Shown piece by piece: positions 1-11,628 of a DNA stretch of 64,000 nucleotides (position 1 is its first letter; every line of letters begins with the position of its first letter). The notes under the pieces are model-generated. The model did not search any database, was not told the DNA's origin, and worked only from the letters and a program-made list of their open reading frames with translations. The position numbers were made by a program, and so were the translations under genes. The stretch comes from Hyperoplus lanceolatus (lineage: Eukaryota > Chordata > Actinopteri > Uranoscopiformes > Ammodytidae): contig CM049405.1 of the NCBI GenBank assembly GCA_026929865.2, forward strand, positions 18,870,501 through 18,934,500. The letters run 5' to 3'.

Positions 1-2093
1 TATATTGATGACACTGACCAATCTTAACAGTTACTTATATAAAATATATATAACATTGAATGGAATATACAAACTGCATCATCATAATAGTCAATTTAAG
101 TCATAAATGCATTCATATTATATTTATATTCAGGCAATATTGCATTATGGTCATATTCGAATAGTGTAGGTTAAATTGACTCATTGGGTTGCTTCTTTCT
201 TTTTTTGGCTACAGTCGAAGGCCTTCGGGCATGCTTTTTCTCAGTTAACAAGCATTTCTGTTTGACTCATTATGGATTAAATTGCCGGTAATGAATTAAC
301 ACTCAATCCTAAAACTATATGACCAACTAATTCCTTTATGTGTTTTATTGATTTGTCTTGGCCTTTGTGGAACGTTATACCTAAAAGTTCATTGGAATTG
401 AAGGGTTGAACACTGGGAGTGAGTAGAACCATCATCTGCTATATAATACAGAACAAACATTATAAATATGTTTATTATTAAAGGAACTCAGATTTGTATT
501 TCAGCTGAGGAGTATTTTGAGCCCATTGCCGTAGCAGCTTACAATCACCTTTTAGAGCCAACACATGTGTATTTGTAAATCAAAATGATCCCTCACAATA
601 TTTTAAAAAGGCAAATATCTTGGATATACCAGACTAACTCTGAAAATCATATGAGACTTTTGTCAGAAGTTAAAACTGGGCATAATTGAGACAGGTACAG
701 TGTTAACTCACATGGCTGCGACCAGCACTTAAAAAAATTATTTTACGATTAAGGGTGTGGGCACAGTTGTACAGGAGCTTGAATAAGGAGGAATAAATTA
801 GCAGTAGCTGTGCGAGGTGCTGTCATAAATCACGGCCATTCAAATAAGCTATTCTCATTTCCTGTAAAAGCAGCATATCTTCCATCATTGTAATAGGGGT
901 CGCTCCCCCCCCAAAAAAAAATTTAAATAAAATACTAATGTCCTCATCTCGACAGTGCAAGACATACTTATAAGGCATACAGATGAAATCCCTGTCCCCA
1001 TGTTTGTTCAAATTGATGCACATGTTTGTTTCTGTATGTAGAACCATCAGACACACATTTACCACATGTCCTCATGTATCTAATACATACTGTATATTAA
1101 CTAATGACTTGGAACAGCAAACATCATGTGTTCCATAATTTGTTTTAAATTATGTCTTTAATGTCCATTTTTGTATAAATCGGAACAGTTAACAACAAGA
1201 TCCCTTTATCCCTACCAATGTATTTGTGAAGGCCCAGAAGAGCAATATATCATTCTCAATTTCCCAATCCAAACACCAACCAATCTATCCAACCAGCAAT
1301 GACTGACATACAGACGGGTGACAAATTGAAGCAAAAAACCCTGAATAAAGGAGAAGAGAAAATAACAAATTTGGATGCTTCCACACAGGTGCACAGCATG
1401 GCACAATTAAGCAATTAACATCCAGTCATACTCTGTGTTATGAATACAAATGCTGAGCAGGCCCAGTTGACTTAGAAACAGGGCTCATTATTTGGGACGT
1501 AGATGACGAGGGCCTCAGTCGCAAAGACTCCTCAACTGGCCTGGGTTTCTACAGTGACTAAAGGGATGTCTACATTTAAATCCACAGGGAAGAGATCAGT
1601 ATGGGCTGGACATTGTGGTTGACAACACATTTGATGACCCTATTGTCTGCCGATCAGAGATGCTCATGTCTTAAGAGATGTGGAGAAAAGTGATATGTTC
1701 AGATGAGTCATCCTTTAACATCGAGTGGACTACTAAACCACTCGCAGATCAATGCACATGTTCTTCAGCTTGAACCTTCAGAGTTCTAGAAACACAAATG
1801 GTGATTTCTCCTCATCAGTCCCCCTGAATGGAACATGACGTTAAGGAAATGCTGGTGTGACCAGCCGTTCATTCAGTTGATTCTGACTCTGGACTTGAGG
1901 TACAACATTACCAAAATGACAAAATGCAGGTACATTATTTTACCTTTTTGCATATGATTACCCAAATGTGGTACACAGTGTTGTTGTTGTTGTTGTTGTT
2001 GCTGCTGCTGTTTTATTGTATTGTATTTTTTAAAAATCAAAATGTATGTTGTTACACATAACTAGTCGATGTGTATTTTTAGTGATGTAAATG
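1..2093. other. AT-rich non-coding stretch, no gene seen
   Basis: No open frame here resembles a known protein, and no terminal repeats or RNA gene were found. The only structured piece is a short TTG/CTG run near 1980-2010. Could be intergenic or intronic. Confidence 0.5.
1980..2010. repeat. (TTG)n/(CTG)n microsatellite
   Basis: About seven TTG units followed directly by CTG units. Confidence 0.85.
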
Positions 2094-2095
2094 TA

Positions 2096-2380
2096 CACTC
2101 AACAAAAATATAAACGCTACACTTTTGCTTTTGCTCCCATTTTTCATGAGATGGACTTAAAGATCTAAAATTCATTCCAGATACATAATATTACCATTTC
2201 TCTCAAACATTGTTCACAAATCTGTCTAAATGTGTGATAGTGAGCACTTCTGCTTTGCTGAGATAATCCATCCTACCTCACAGGTGTGCCACATCAAGAT
2301 GCTGATCTGACATCATGGTTAGTGCACAAGTGTGCCTTAGACTGTCCACAATAAAAGGCCACTCTGAAATGTGCATTTTT
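2096..2380 (+). repeat. Tc1 left long terminal inverted repeat
   Basis: Pairs with the reverse complement of 5450-5734 over about 285 bp with only scattered mismatches. This is far longer than a minimal Tc1 terminal repeat and fits the long IR/DR-type group seen in fish elements. Confidence 0.9.
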
Positions 2381-2414
2381 TTGCTTTATTGGGGGTCTGA
2401 GGACTCAGAACCAG

Positions 2415-3336
2415 TCAGTATCTGGTGTGACCACCATTTGCCTCATGCAGTGCAACACATCTTCTTTGCATAGAGTTTATCAGATTGTCAATTGTGGCCT
2501 GTGGAATGTTGGTCCACTCCTCTTCAATGGCTGTTCAGTTGCTGGATATTAGTGGGAAGTGGTGCACACTGTCGTATACGCCGGTCAAGCACATCCCAAA
2601 CATGCTCAATGGGTGACATGTCCGGTGAGTATGCTGGCCATGCAAGAACTGGGACATTTTCAGCTTCCAAGAATTGTGTACAGATCCTTGCAACATGTGG
2701 CCGTGCATTATCTTGCTGAAACGTGAGGTGATGTTCATGGATGTATGGCACAACAATGGGCCTCAGGATCTCATCACGGTATCTCTGTGCATTCAAAATG
2801 CCATCAATAAAATGCACCTGTGTTCTTCGTCCATAACAGATGCCTGCCCATACCATAACCCCACCACCACCATGGGCCACTCGATCCACAACATTGACAT
2901 CAGCAAAGCGCTCACCCACACGACGCCACACACGCTGTCTGCCATCTGCCCTGAACAATGTAAACCGAGATTCATCCGTGAAGAGAACACCTCTCCAACG
3001 TGCCAGACGCCATCGAATGTGAGCATTTGCCCACTCAAGTCTGTTACGGCGACGAGCTGGAGTCAGGTCAAGACCCCGATGAGGACGACGAGCATACAGT
3101 TGAGCTTCCCTGAGACGGTTTCTGACAGTTTGTGCAGAAATTGTTTGGTTATGCAAACCAATTGTTTCAGCAGCTGTCTCAGTGGCTGGTCTCAGACAAT
3201 CTTGGAAGTGAACCTGCTGGATGTGGAGGTCCTGGGCTGGTGTGGTTACACGTGGTCTGCGGTTGTGAGGCCGGTTGGATGTACTGCCATATTCTCTGAA
3301 ACGCCTTTGGAGACGGCTTATGGTGGAGAAATTAAC
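2415..3336 (-). pseudogene. Tc1 transposase, C-terminal DDE part (broken)
   Basis: On the minus strand this reads the linker and DDE catalytic domain of a Tc1 transposase. The first Asp is in TDESRF, the second in QQDNARPH, and the Glu in MSPIEHVWD. The spacing from second Asp to Glu is 34 residues, the DD34E signature of Tc1. The frame is open from the insert boundary to about 2524, where a small indel shifts it. The last ~35 codons continue in another frame to a TGA at 2415. The N-terminal DNA-binding half lies beyond the insert at 5261-5436. The family cuts and pastes DNA at TA sites in the nucleus. This copy is not functional as it stands. Confidence 0.92.
3251..3336. repeat. 86-bp direct duplication, left copy
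   Basis: Matches 5261-5346 nearly perfectly (one clear mismatch close to the end). It is transposase coding sequence present once in a normal Tc1 and twice here, flanking the 1.9 kb insert. Confidence 0.92.
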
Positions 3337-3838
3337 TGTAGCGGGTACAGGTAGTTCAGATTAATTCAGCTATTAGAAATTAATCTGATGATTAATAATA
3401 CTTTAATAATTTCTTAAAGTTCAAAAGGGGCACCACCATTCATTCAAGAATGGAAAAGTAATAGCAAATTGTCTCGTTTAATCAAAGGATTTATCTGGAA
3501 ACGTTGATTAGCTTAACGCTCAGTTAAACAAATCAACATTAGCAAATCCTAGTCTCAAAGATCATTTCCATAAAATAATGTAATCAAGTAATTACTATTA
3601 TAAATTTGGTAATAGGATCTTAACACTTAAGGCTACAGAGTCTTTCACTTGTTGATTGCTGACACTCCAATAATATCCACACAAATAAATCACAAACACT
3701 TCTGGTTACAATATAAGAACATTTATTTTAACCACGATGACACTTAAGGTAACATCCGTTTTATACACGCATGAAGCAAATACACTTAATCAAAGAAAAA
3801 CGTCTAGAACATTGTTGTTTATACAGCTATGTACCAAT

Positions 3839-3879
3839 GTGTGTGTGTGTGTGTGTGTGTGTGTGAGTGAGTGAGTGAG

Positions 3880-3914
<35 letters not shown>

Positions 3915-3947
3915 GTGAGTGAGTGTGTGGGTGTGTGTGTGTGTGTG
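3839..3947. repeat. (GT)n microsatellite with GAGT interruptions
   Basis: GT dinucleotide run broken by GAGTGAGT blocks. It generates spurious His/Thr-rich open frames on the minus strand. Confidence 0.95.
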
Positions 3948-4748
3948 GAGCAAGAAAAAGGGGACGGGGAAGCTCCCACGTGACTTGGGGCGACAGACAC
4001 AAAATGGCGACCCAAAATAGGCTAGGTTAGTAATGCCACAAAATGGCGTCCCTGGATGGCTAGGCTATTCTATTCTACTTCCACCCGATGGGGGAAGTAC
4101 TCAAAAGGGCGTCTATTTTTAGAACAAAGGACCTGACGATGGGATTTGAGGCGGGGAATTTCGAAGAGCTACTAGCTATTTAAAAGGGGTTCTACCAAAG
4201 ATCTTAGCACCAATTCTATCTGATCAAGGCTACCATCTAATGTGTGAACGTGCGTGCAGGAGAGGAAGAGGAGGAAAGGCCACGTTTGGACGCGGAGAGG
4301 GGGAAAAAGAAAGGTGTTAGGTTTTTAAAACATACAGCAGACTTGAAACCACACTGCAGCGTGAATAAAAAAATCGAACTTTCCGTTCTGGCTCTCCGTG
4401 GGGGAGAAGACAAACGGAGATTGATCACACAGCTTGTTTCAAAATAGCAAACACAAATTCGAAAATAAACAGTATTGTTCACACCTTAAAAAGTAAATAA
4501 TAACTAAACATCTGCCCAGGTAATTATAAAGCCAAAATCTCACTTGGGGGAAACTTAGATTTCCACTGCTTCGTCGTCGTTGAGGCGGGTAGGCCCCCCC
4601 TGTGTAGGACGGGCGAAAGGGGCCCGCGAGACGGCGATCCAAGCTCCAGGCTCCGAGCCGTTGGCGGTCGGTGAGCTGGTGAGGTGATCTCTGCGTTCGT
4701 CAGATCGCAGGAAAAAGGCAAGGGCGCAACTGATTTGGTGCGGGGATG

Positions 4749-4930
4749 GCGGTCGAAGATCACTCGATCGGCTATCCAGTCCGCGGTCCGAGAGGCTGAG
4801 TTTCTGGATAAACCCGCCTGCTTCTCGTGTGGTGTGGTTGCGGTCGAAGACCAATTCGACCGGCTTACGTCCTTGGTCCAAAGGCAGGTTTCTGGGTAAA
4901 CCGCCTGTTTCCAGTGTTCTTCTGGTCGTT
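4749..4930. repeat. Diverged ~95-bp tandem duplication, GC-rich
   Basis: GCGGTCGAAGA occurs at both unit starts, and TTTCTGG(A/G)TAAACC later in each unit. It lies in the GC-rich half of the LTR-like insert and may be an enhancer-type repeat; that function is inference. Confidence 0.6.
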
Positions 4931-5260
4931 CCAACGGAACAGCTTCAACACTTTGTTGTTTTAGAGATCGCCGCGGCCGCAGGCGATAGCTCTAGTAAAA
5001 CACATGGGGGTTGGGTCAGAGGTGAAGAGGCCCCTGTAGATCTGTACAGACTTCGTTGTTTCTATATGGGACAGCCAACAGCCGCCCCCAGAAAGAAAGC
5101 ACAGACGCTGTGCGGGCGCTTTTGAAGTCCCCGGCTATCATCCGGGGTGGGGCTTCAGGCTAGCGTTTAGACACACCCACCTGAAGAGGTAAGGATGTAC
5201 TGCAGTGTTTTGGCCGCACGGTGGCGGCACAGGGTTGACCATAGGTTTGACCCCCTACAT

Positions 5261-5346
5261 CGTGGTCTGCGGTTGTGAGGCCGGTTGGATGTACTGCCAT
5301 ATTCTCTGAAACGCCTTTGGAGACGGCTTATGGTGGAGAAATGAAC
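5261..5346. repeat. 86-bp direct duplication, right copy
   Basis: Second copy of 3251-3336; continues without a break into the N-terminal part of the Tc1 transposase. Confidence 0.92.
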
Positions 5347-5436
5347 ATTCAATGCACAAGCAACAGATCTGGTTGACATTCCTGCTGTCAGCATGCCAAT
5401 TGCACGCTCCCTCAATGCTTGTGGCATCTGTGGCAT
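5261..5436 (-). pseudogene. Tc1 transposase, N-terminal helix-turn-helix part
   Basis: The minus strand starts at ATG 5436-5434 and encodes the first ~58 residues of a Tc1 transposase: a paired-like helix-turn-helix (motif MSTRSVACALNVHFSTISRL) that binds the terminal repeats, followed by an Arg/Pro-rich linker. The frame runs into the LTR-like insert and is lost. The rest of the gene is at 2415-3336. An upstream in-frame TTG also exists, but the ATG fits the family better. Confidence 0.88.
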
Positions 5437-5449
5437 TTTGCTGTGAGAC

Positions 5450-5734
5450 AAAACTGCACATTTCAGGGTGGCCTTTTATTGTGGACAGTCTAAGGCACAC
5501 CTGTGCACTATTCATGATGTCAGATCAGCATCTTGATGTGGCACACCTGTGAGGTGGGATGGATTATCTCAGCAAAGCAGAAGTGCTCACTATCACACAT
5601 TTAGACAGATTTGTGAACAATGTTTGAGAGAAATGGTAATATTGTGTATCTGGAATGAATTTTAGATCTTTGAGTCCATCTCATGAAAAATAGGAGCAAA
5701 AACAAAAGTGTTGCGTTTATATTTTTGTTGAGTG
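5450..5734 (-). repeat. Tc1 right long terminal inverted repeat
   Basis: Reverse complement of 2096-2380. The outermost bases are followed by the TA target duplication at 5735-5736. Confidence 0.9.
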
Positions 5735-5736
5735 TA

Positions 5737-8440
5737 GATAATGTACATGATTGCTTTATTACAACTTTTGAATGCAGTATTTTTGAAAGAGTACTCATTT
5801 TGTCGTCATTCAAGATCAGCATTTTATATTGATAAAACATTTAACACAATCCTTTCACTGCTCCAGTTAAGGCATGCATTTTTAATGTCTAACATCAAAC
5901 ATGCCATAAATAGCATTATCCACTACCCCTTCTGTGGGGAAGCAAGTTTACATTTACTGATGTACTGTACACATTATTTTTTCAGATTACAGTTTTTCAT
6001 GCTCTTCCTATCCTTTGAAAACCATGTATTTTCAAATTGTGTATTGCCACAAAAATATGATGATCTGATAGAGCATACATTTCAGTAGATTAAACCGCCC
6101 AGCTGTATATAGTAAGTAAATTAGAAGAAAAAAACTGAAGCATCAAAAGCAGTTAAATGCAACAAACAAATTGCAACAAACAAATTCATTCACCAGCAAT
6201 AATAAAAACTAATTCTGTAGCAAAATCCTGACAGGGACCATTTGTTCTGCACAAGGGTTAGGTTTCATCATGTAGCTGATACTCTTACATCCCATAAGTA
6301 GGGTTTTGACATGTATTTGCAACACGGTGTTTTCACAGTGCGATATTTGTTTTTAATTAAAAGACTCCTTCCTCCACTGCTTCTCCCTGGACATTATAAC
6401 TGAATGTCTAAAGGGGCCTACTACCAGAGGAGGCCCCTAAATGCGTCAACGCAGCCTGATGGTCTAGAACATAATTTTTTTTCAAATGGGCCTGGCTTGG
6501 AGGGAACATTCTTAGATCAGCTTCATACTGTCTTTCCCAAGCAAGGGGGACAGCCACAATGTAATGTGATCATCCATGTACAGCAGATATTTCCGTTAAA
6601 TTAGTGTATAGAGGCACGCACAAAGCAAACAAACCACAGAGACCATTTGGAATAAAGATGCATTTTAAGAATATAACACTGGACTTTTATTTTCCTTCAC
6701 CCAACTAACCAAAATCACATCTGTTTTGCCACAGAGCTGGACCGGATAGAGGTATTGGTGTGTTAGCCAGGGTTATTCATCAATGGTCTGATGGATGCCA
6801 TGGCCCCAGGCTCTATTCCTGTGAGACGCCACTCTATTTGAAGCCCACTCAGCTTGCTTATCACCATATTCTCAGTGCATCCAGTGTACTTTTACACACA
6901 TCTCATCTGATATGTGTGCCAGGAATAGAAGCATAAATAAATTATAGATGCCAGATTCCATTATGTACTTAGTTATCAACTGGAGTTAATAATGTTGTCT
7001 TCTATTTGAGTTTACCACAGGCCTATACTGCAGTGACTGGGTCCCTAAAGTAGCAAAAGTTGCTGCAAAAGTGTGTCGTTTTCCCGATAATGCTATTGTA
7101 TGGTTGAGCTATTTTGAAAAACACATTGCGGGACGCAGTGATGTATCAGAAGTCACAAAAACAACAAAGATGTTTTAGCATGACATTTAGATATTCTGGT
7201 TTATGTTGGAAGCAGGGTTTAAACTACAGGAGAGGCCAGGGACTATGCTTTGCCGCACTGTATAAGACATGAGATTCCGTGAACACAAAATATTTGGGGA
7301 CTGTAAAGTATTGTCAATATGCTATTTTTATCCCTGCATACATTTTTTTTTGTTTCCTCTTCCACACAGATCAAGCACTAACATTAGGGTATCATTGACG
7401 TGTGATTTGTGCTTGAAGGGTGATTCATTAATACAAATTTACTTCACTATAGATACAGGTTGCAGGTAATTCTTGCCTACACCTTTGAAACTAAGTAATG
7501 CAACATCATAAACCGTACTTGCTTTTAACTCAAACATCAGAAGAAAAATTCACTTTCTTATTCATTGCCAGTCTGCGCGACAACATGGCCAGAGGAGTTT
7601 TCTACTATAAACACAAGCTAAAAATGAAATCCCCCAGCAGCCATGGTATGGTTTACATACTGGTTGTGTAATAGGTATGCAGCAATGTGGAAGGGACTGC
7701 ATGTGGATTCTTTTTAAAACAAATGCAAACTATTTGCACATTTATATTGCATTGTATGACAACAGCAAAGATTAGACCCACCCTAACAAATGTATCTTTT
7801 CACTTGCTGGTGTTTTTATTTCTTATGCAGTGAGTAGAAAAAAGTGAATTACTTTTCGTTAATATTTCCTGAAAATCTTGCTTTGGAATAGTCAGCCACA
7901 TCAACTAAACATCTTTCACACAAAGTTACAAGTCACAGGGGACTTGTGTAAACGTAATTTTATAGATGTAATTATGTATCATGTTTCATCGTATTTTCAT
8001 GGAATGATGAGAACAAAGCTAACCTTTATTTTGACCAATCTCAGTGAACAATCAACCTTGGGCTCTGCAGCATTTATTACAATATGAACTAGACTTGGTA
8101 CAGTATATGTGAGTAACCTCCCTGGGGCATTGGTCCCAGGGGCCCCCACATCATAGTATATTGTTTATACCCTACTCTACACAACCACAAGTATTTTGAC
8201 ATTTCACACAACAAATACCTTTGATTGATAGAAAGAAAGAAAATATCTAGTGATACTGAATAGTTCTCAGTTTGATAATCCCACTTGGCCCAGTGGTGTG
8301 CACCCACACAGCATATTCATCTTACATTGTTTCAGAGAAATTAAACTACATTTTGTTATCATCTTTACAACGGCACAGGCAGACTAGCCAAAGGAAAAAA
8401 ACACCTTACAAACTTTACTGGTGGTGGTAATGATGTGTGT

Positions 8441-8472
<32 letters not shown>

Positions 8473-10111
8473 CATAGCCATACAAACAAAATCATATACG
8501 AATACACAGACATAAAACACCTCACACAACATAAGTGACAATCACATACATCATAAATGGATTTGACGTTTAGTGGTAGGAAGTGTTCTCAAGTTCGGTA
8601 TATACCCCAGATGTAAAACAGTCCTGAGACCTGGTCTGGTGATAAACTGAAGCAGCCTTTCCAGGAGACCTTTATACATAAGAGTGATGGGATAGTACAT
8701 ACTGAGTAGTGCTGTTCCCAATAGACATATTTGATAGGGAGGGTTGTACAAAGCTTTCTTCACTTTCATGTCCGAAAGACTGTCATTAGGACATACAGTA
8801 CATCAGCCGTAATGTTGTCCTAAAAAGTCAAACCTGAAATTGTTTTAAAAAATGTTCTTAATAGAATCCTCCATTCGTGCAGCCATACATCAGTGCTACA
8901 TTATCTATGACAAAAAAGAAATGGCACAAACCAAAAAAGAAAAACTTCCAATCCTTTTTCAAAGTAAAGGACATTGTGTGCTCTTGAAAGCATCTTTAAC
9001 TATTGCATCAGATCTGTGCGAGAGCAGGTTATAAAAATGATCGCTTGACACATTAACATACATACCCACCGCAGATGGTCACGTATATACAACACTGGCC
9101 AGTTCTAAATATCTCTTCTGTGCAGTAAGCAGAACAAAGGAGGCTGTTCAAATCATTGCCAATTCAGCAGAGTGTGAAGAGGCCGGATCAACAACTTTCT
9201 CTCACCACCTTTAAAAAGATACACAAAGAAAATGGGTGTTTCCATAATTATCTGAATGATCAGCTAGGTAATGTATTTTCAAATGATGATGGATTTACAT
9301 CTGGGGGTGAACAATCGACTGAGATTGACTCTTTTGGGGTCGATGAGTTTGAAATATGATGATTGCACGTAGGGATTACTGCAGATACCCCAGCATCCCT
9401 TTCCTTCCTCTACTTTCCCATTGCACATGATGGGATGTGACAGGGTGTCCTTTCATCTGCAGCAATCATCTCTGTGTTGCAGAAGAGTACCCCTTTAGAT
9501 GGAATCTGCAAAAAAAGAAAAATGTTTACTTCTCTTCCAAGGCAATCACTTCACATCCATCAACTGCAATATTTGGCACTTCTTTTTTTTAGGGAGAAAT
9601 GCTTCTTGGTTAGGATTCCCTTGCCGTGGAATCATTTGTGGCATGGTTCTGGTCCAGCTCCAAGTTCCTCCAAAGTCTAGTACAGATAAACCATGAAGCC
9701 TATGAGATGGCAACAGGGGAAGATAGTGGGTCACTGTCAAGAGCACCAGTGCAGAGCATTAATTGCTGAATCAGAGTGCAACGTTGGGGCCTCTGCAGTG
9801 GCAGTAATTGGTTGGGAAGGTCTGCTGACAAGGCAGTGGGAACTTTGTGGAAGGGGCTAATGGCTGGGAAACTCAACCAAACATCACTGGAAATAACCAA
9901 CTTAAGGGGAAACTACATGTAGGGGAAACTAAGGCCAAGTTTTTTTGCTGACTGGTCAAGTTTGAAATAAAACAGCAGAGATTACCGAGCCATACTTTTC
10001 GGATTTAGACCAAAAGTAGAAATGAATGAAATGTTGGCGGGTTAAACACCCTTGTCATCATTTCCATGTTTTAAGATATGAATACATACATATTGTTATA
10101 AAGTATTTGCC

Positions 10112-10116
<5 letters not shown>
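5737..10116. other. Non-coding stretch; one weak exon candidate
   Basis: No recognisable gene. A poly-A run lies at 8446-8472. Around 9147-9359 the plus strand has a pyrimidine-rich acceptor-like AG followed by an open frame of about 70 codons ending in an acidic tail and TGA, with AATAAA near 9966. I do not recognise the peptide and treat it only as a candidate terminal exon. Confidence 0.4.
8446..8472. repeat. Poly-A tract (27 A)
   Basis: Uninterrupted A run; could be the tail of an old retroposed copy, but I found no target duplications around it. Confidence 0.8.

Positions 10117-10184
<68 letters not shown>
10117..10184. repeat. (AAT)n microsatellite
   Basis: About 22 AAT units directly next to the LINE-3'-like repeat at 10185. 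On the minus strand this reads as an (ATT)n tail, as expected for an L2/CR1-type 3' end. Confidence 0.95.
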
Positions 10185-10410
10185 TATATAGCGCTTTTCA
10201 AGGTACTCAAAGCACTTTACAGGTTTCCAGGTTCAATTCGTTCACACACAGTCATACCGGTAGTGGTAAACTACGATAGTAGCCACAGTTGCCCTGGGGC
10301 AGACTGACAGAAGCAAGGCTGCCATTCCGCGCCATCGGCCCCTCCGACCACCACCTCAAACATACAGCAGTCATACACATTCACACGAGGCAAAGCATGA
10401 AACACAAACA
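10185..10410 (-). repeat. LINE 3'-end-like interspersed repeat
   Basis: On the minus strand the sequence ends with a TGTAAAG...CTTTGAGTACC...AAAAGCGCTATAT motif and then (ATT)n. This motif recurs at the 3' ends of many fish LINEs and their dependent SINEs (from memory). No open frame is retained. The exact right boundary is uncertain. Confidence 0.6.
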
Positions 10411-10845
10411 ACACATGAACCCTTTTTTCAAAACACCACCATAGCCATACAATTATTTTCACCCTGAATTCATTGTTTGCCTGTATGAACAACAAAAGTA
10501 CCCAACTAAATGTTAAACGTAAATAGACACGCACACCATAATAGATTTAATGTACAACCATTGCATTCACTATGCATTGGGCACACACGTTGGTTCCACA
10601 GTGGCTGATATCAACTAATGTGGAGTCTTGAAATGTGAAACAGGCTGGTTGCGTGGAACTAAAGTTTACGCTCTGTTTGCTATGTGAAAAAAAATCCATG
10701 CAGCTAGAAATGGAAGTGATTGCCAACTGTTTGTATCATAATTCCCCCAGAATTGTTGTTTACAGCAAGTAATCTAACTAATCATGTTGTTCTTTAATTG
10801 AAAAATAAATCATACAACCCTCACAATCTCTGGAATTGTGTGAGC
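10411..10845. other. Non-coding stretch, nothing recognised
   Basis: AT-rich sequence with no supported gene or repeat structure. Confidence 0.4.
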
Positions 10846-10968
<123 letters not shown>

Positions 10969-11578
10969 TGAACTGTTACTGCTCCAGAGGCCGATGATTC
11001 ATGTCTCGGTCTAATTGTATGCAGTTGTTTTAAATGCTGTTTCAAACACAAACAGTTGCAGTGCACAAGAAAAACAAAGGTCTACATCATGCCTACTTAA
11101 AATCAGTATCTTGTAGAAATATGGGTAACATTTGTATAATGTTTGGTCATGCACAAGTAATTTGTACTTATCTAATTAATCATTTTATTTTGATTACACA
11201 ACATACTTGGTTCATGTCTAAGAAGTACACTTTTATGTATATTACTTATATAGAAGACACATACATAGGGTCTCAAGTGTGATTGTAATGCCTTAGAATC
11301 ATTGAGTATGTGGATGCTAGTGTTGATTCTACTGCTCTCTTACCAGTTTGACAGTTTGGAAATCGCCCAAGGCAAACAACATGCATTTTTACAACACAGT
11401 GATGTGGTAAATTGAGCCCTAAAGGGCAGTGGAAAATAAGTGTGTGCATGTTTTGTTTGCTTGAATGTGTGGTCTTAGATGCTGTGCCGTGGGCGCCTGT
11501 CCTACAGTGTGACAGTGCCTTTGATAATGCAGCACTGACTATATGTGGCATCAACCGGAATTTCAACAGACCACAGCC

Positions 11579-11628
<50 letters not shown>

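Larger units (their letters stand above)
3337..5259. mobile_element. Solo-LTR-like insert inside Tc1
   Basis: This 1,923-bp block starts TGTAGCGGGT and ends with the near-inverse ACCCCCTACA, the TG...CA pattern of retroviral-type LTRs. It has no coding sequence I recognise, only an AT-rich left half, a GT microsatellite and a GC-rich right half with a diverged ~95-bp tandem repeat. No second LTR or internal region is present. It is flanked by 86-bp direct duplications of the Tc1 target, far too long for normal integrase-made target duplications of 4-6 bp. A solo LTR is the best reading, but the mechanism is unclear. Confidence 0.55.
2094..5736 (-). mobile_element. Tc1-like DNA transposon, interrupted by a nested insert
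   Basis: The element is bounded by TA dinucleotides (2094-2095 and 5735-5736) and has inverted ends starting CACTCAACAAAAATATAAAC. The inverted repeats are unusually long, about 285 bp each. The minus strand carries a Tc1 transposase in two pieces: an N-terminal helix-turn-helix part (5436 down to 5261) and a DD34E catalytic part (about 3336 down to 2415). A 1.9 kb LTR-like insert lies between them at 3337-5259. Without the insert and one copy of its flanking duplication, the element would be about 1.6 kb, normal for Tc1. The copy cannot make an intact transposase. Confidence 0.93.

Noticed and set aside
2674..3354. 226-codon plus-strand open frame over Tc1
   Set aside because: It is the complement of the Tc1 transposase on the minus strand, which has clear catalytic motifs.
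3790..4015. His/Thr-rich minus-strand open frames
   Set aside because: Produced by the GT microsatellite at 3839-3947.
4524..4934. 136-codon minus-strand frame in the LTR-like insert
   Set aside because: Overlaps several other frames in GC-rich repeated sequence; no domain recognised.
5213..5238. GCACGGTGGCGGCAC resembling a tRNA-derived SINE head
   Set aside because: No B box follows at the right distance and it lies inside the LTR-like insert.
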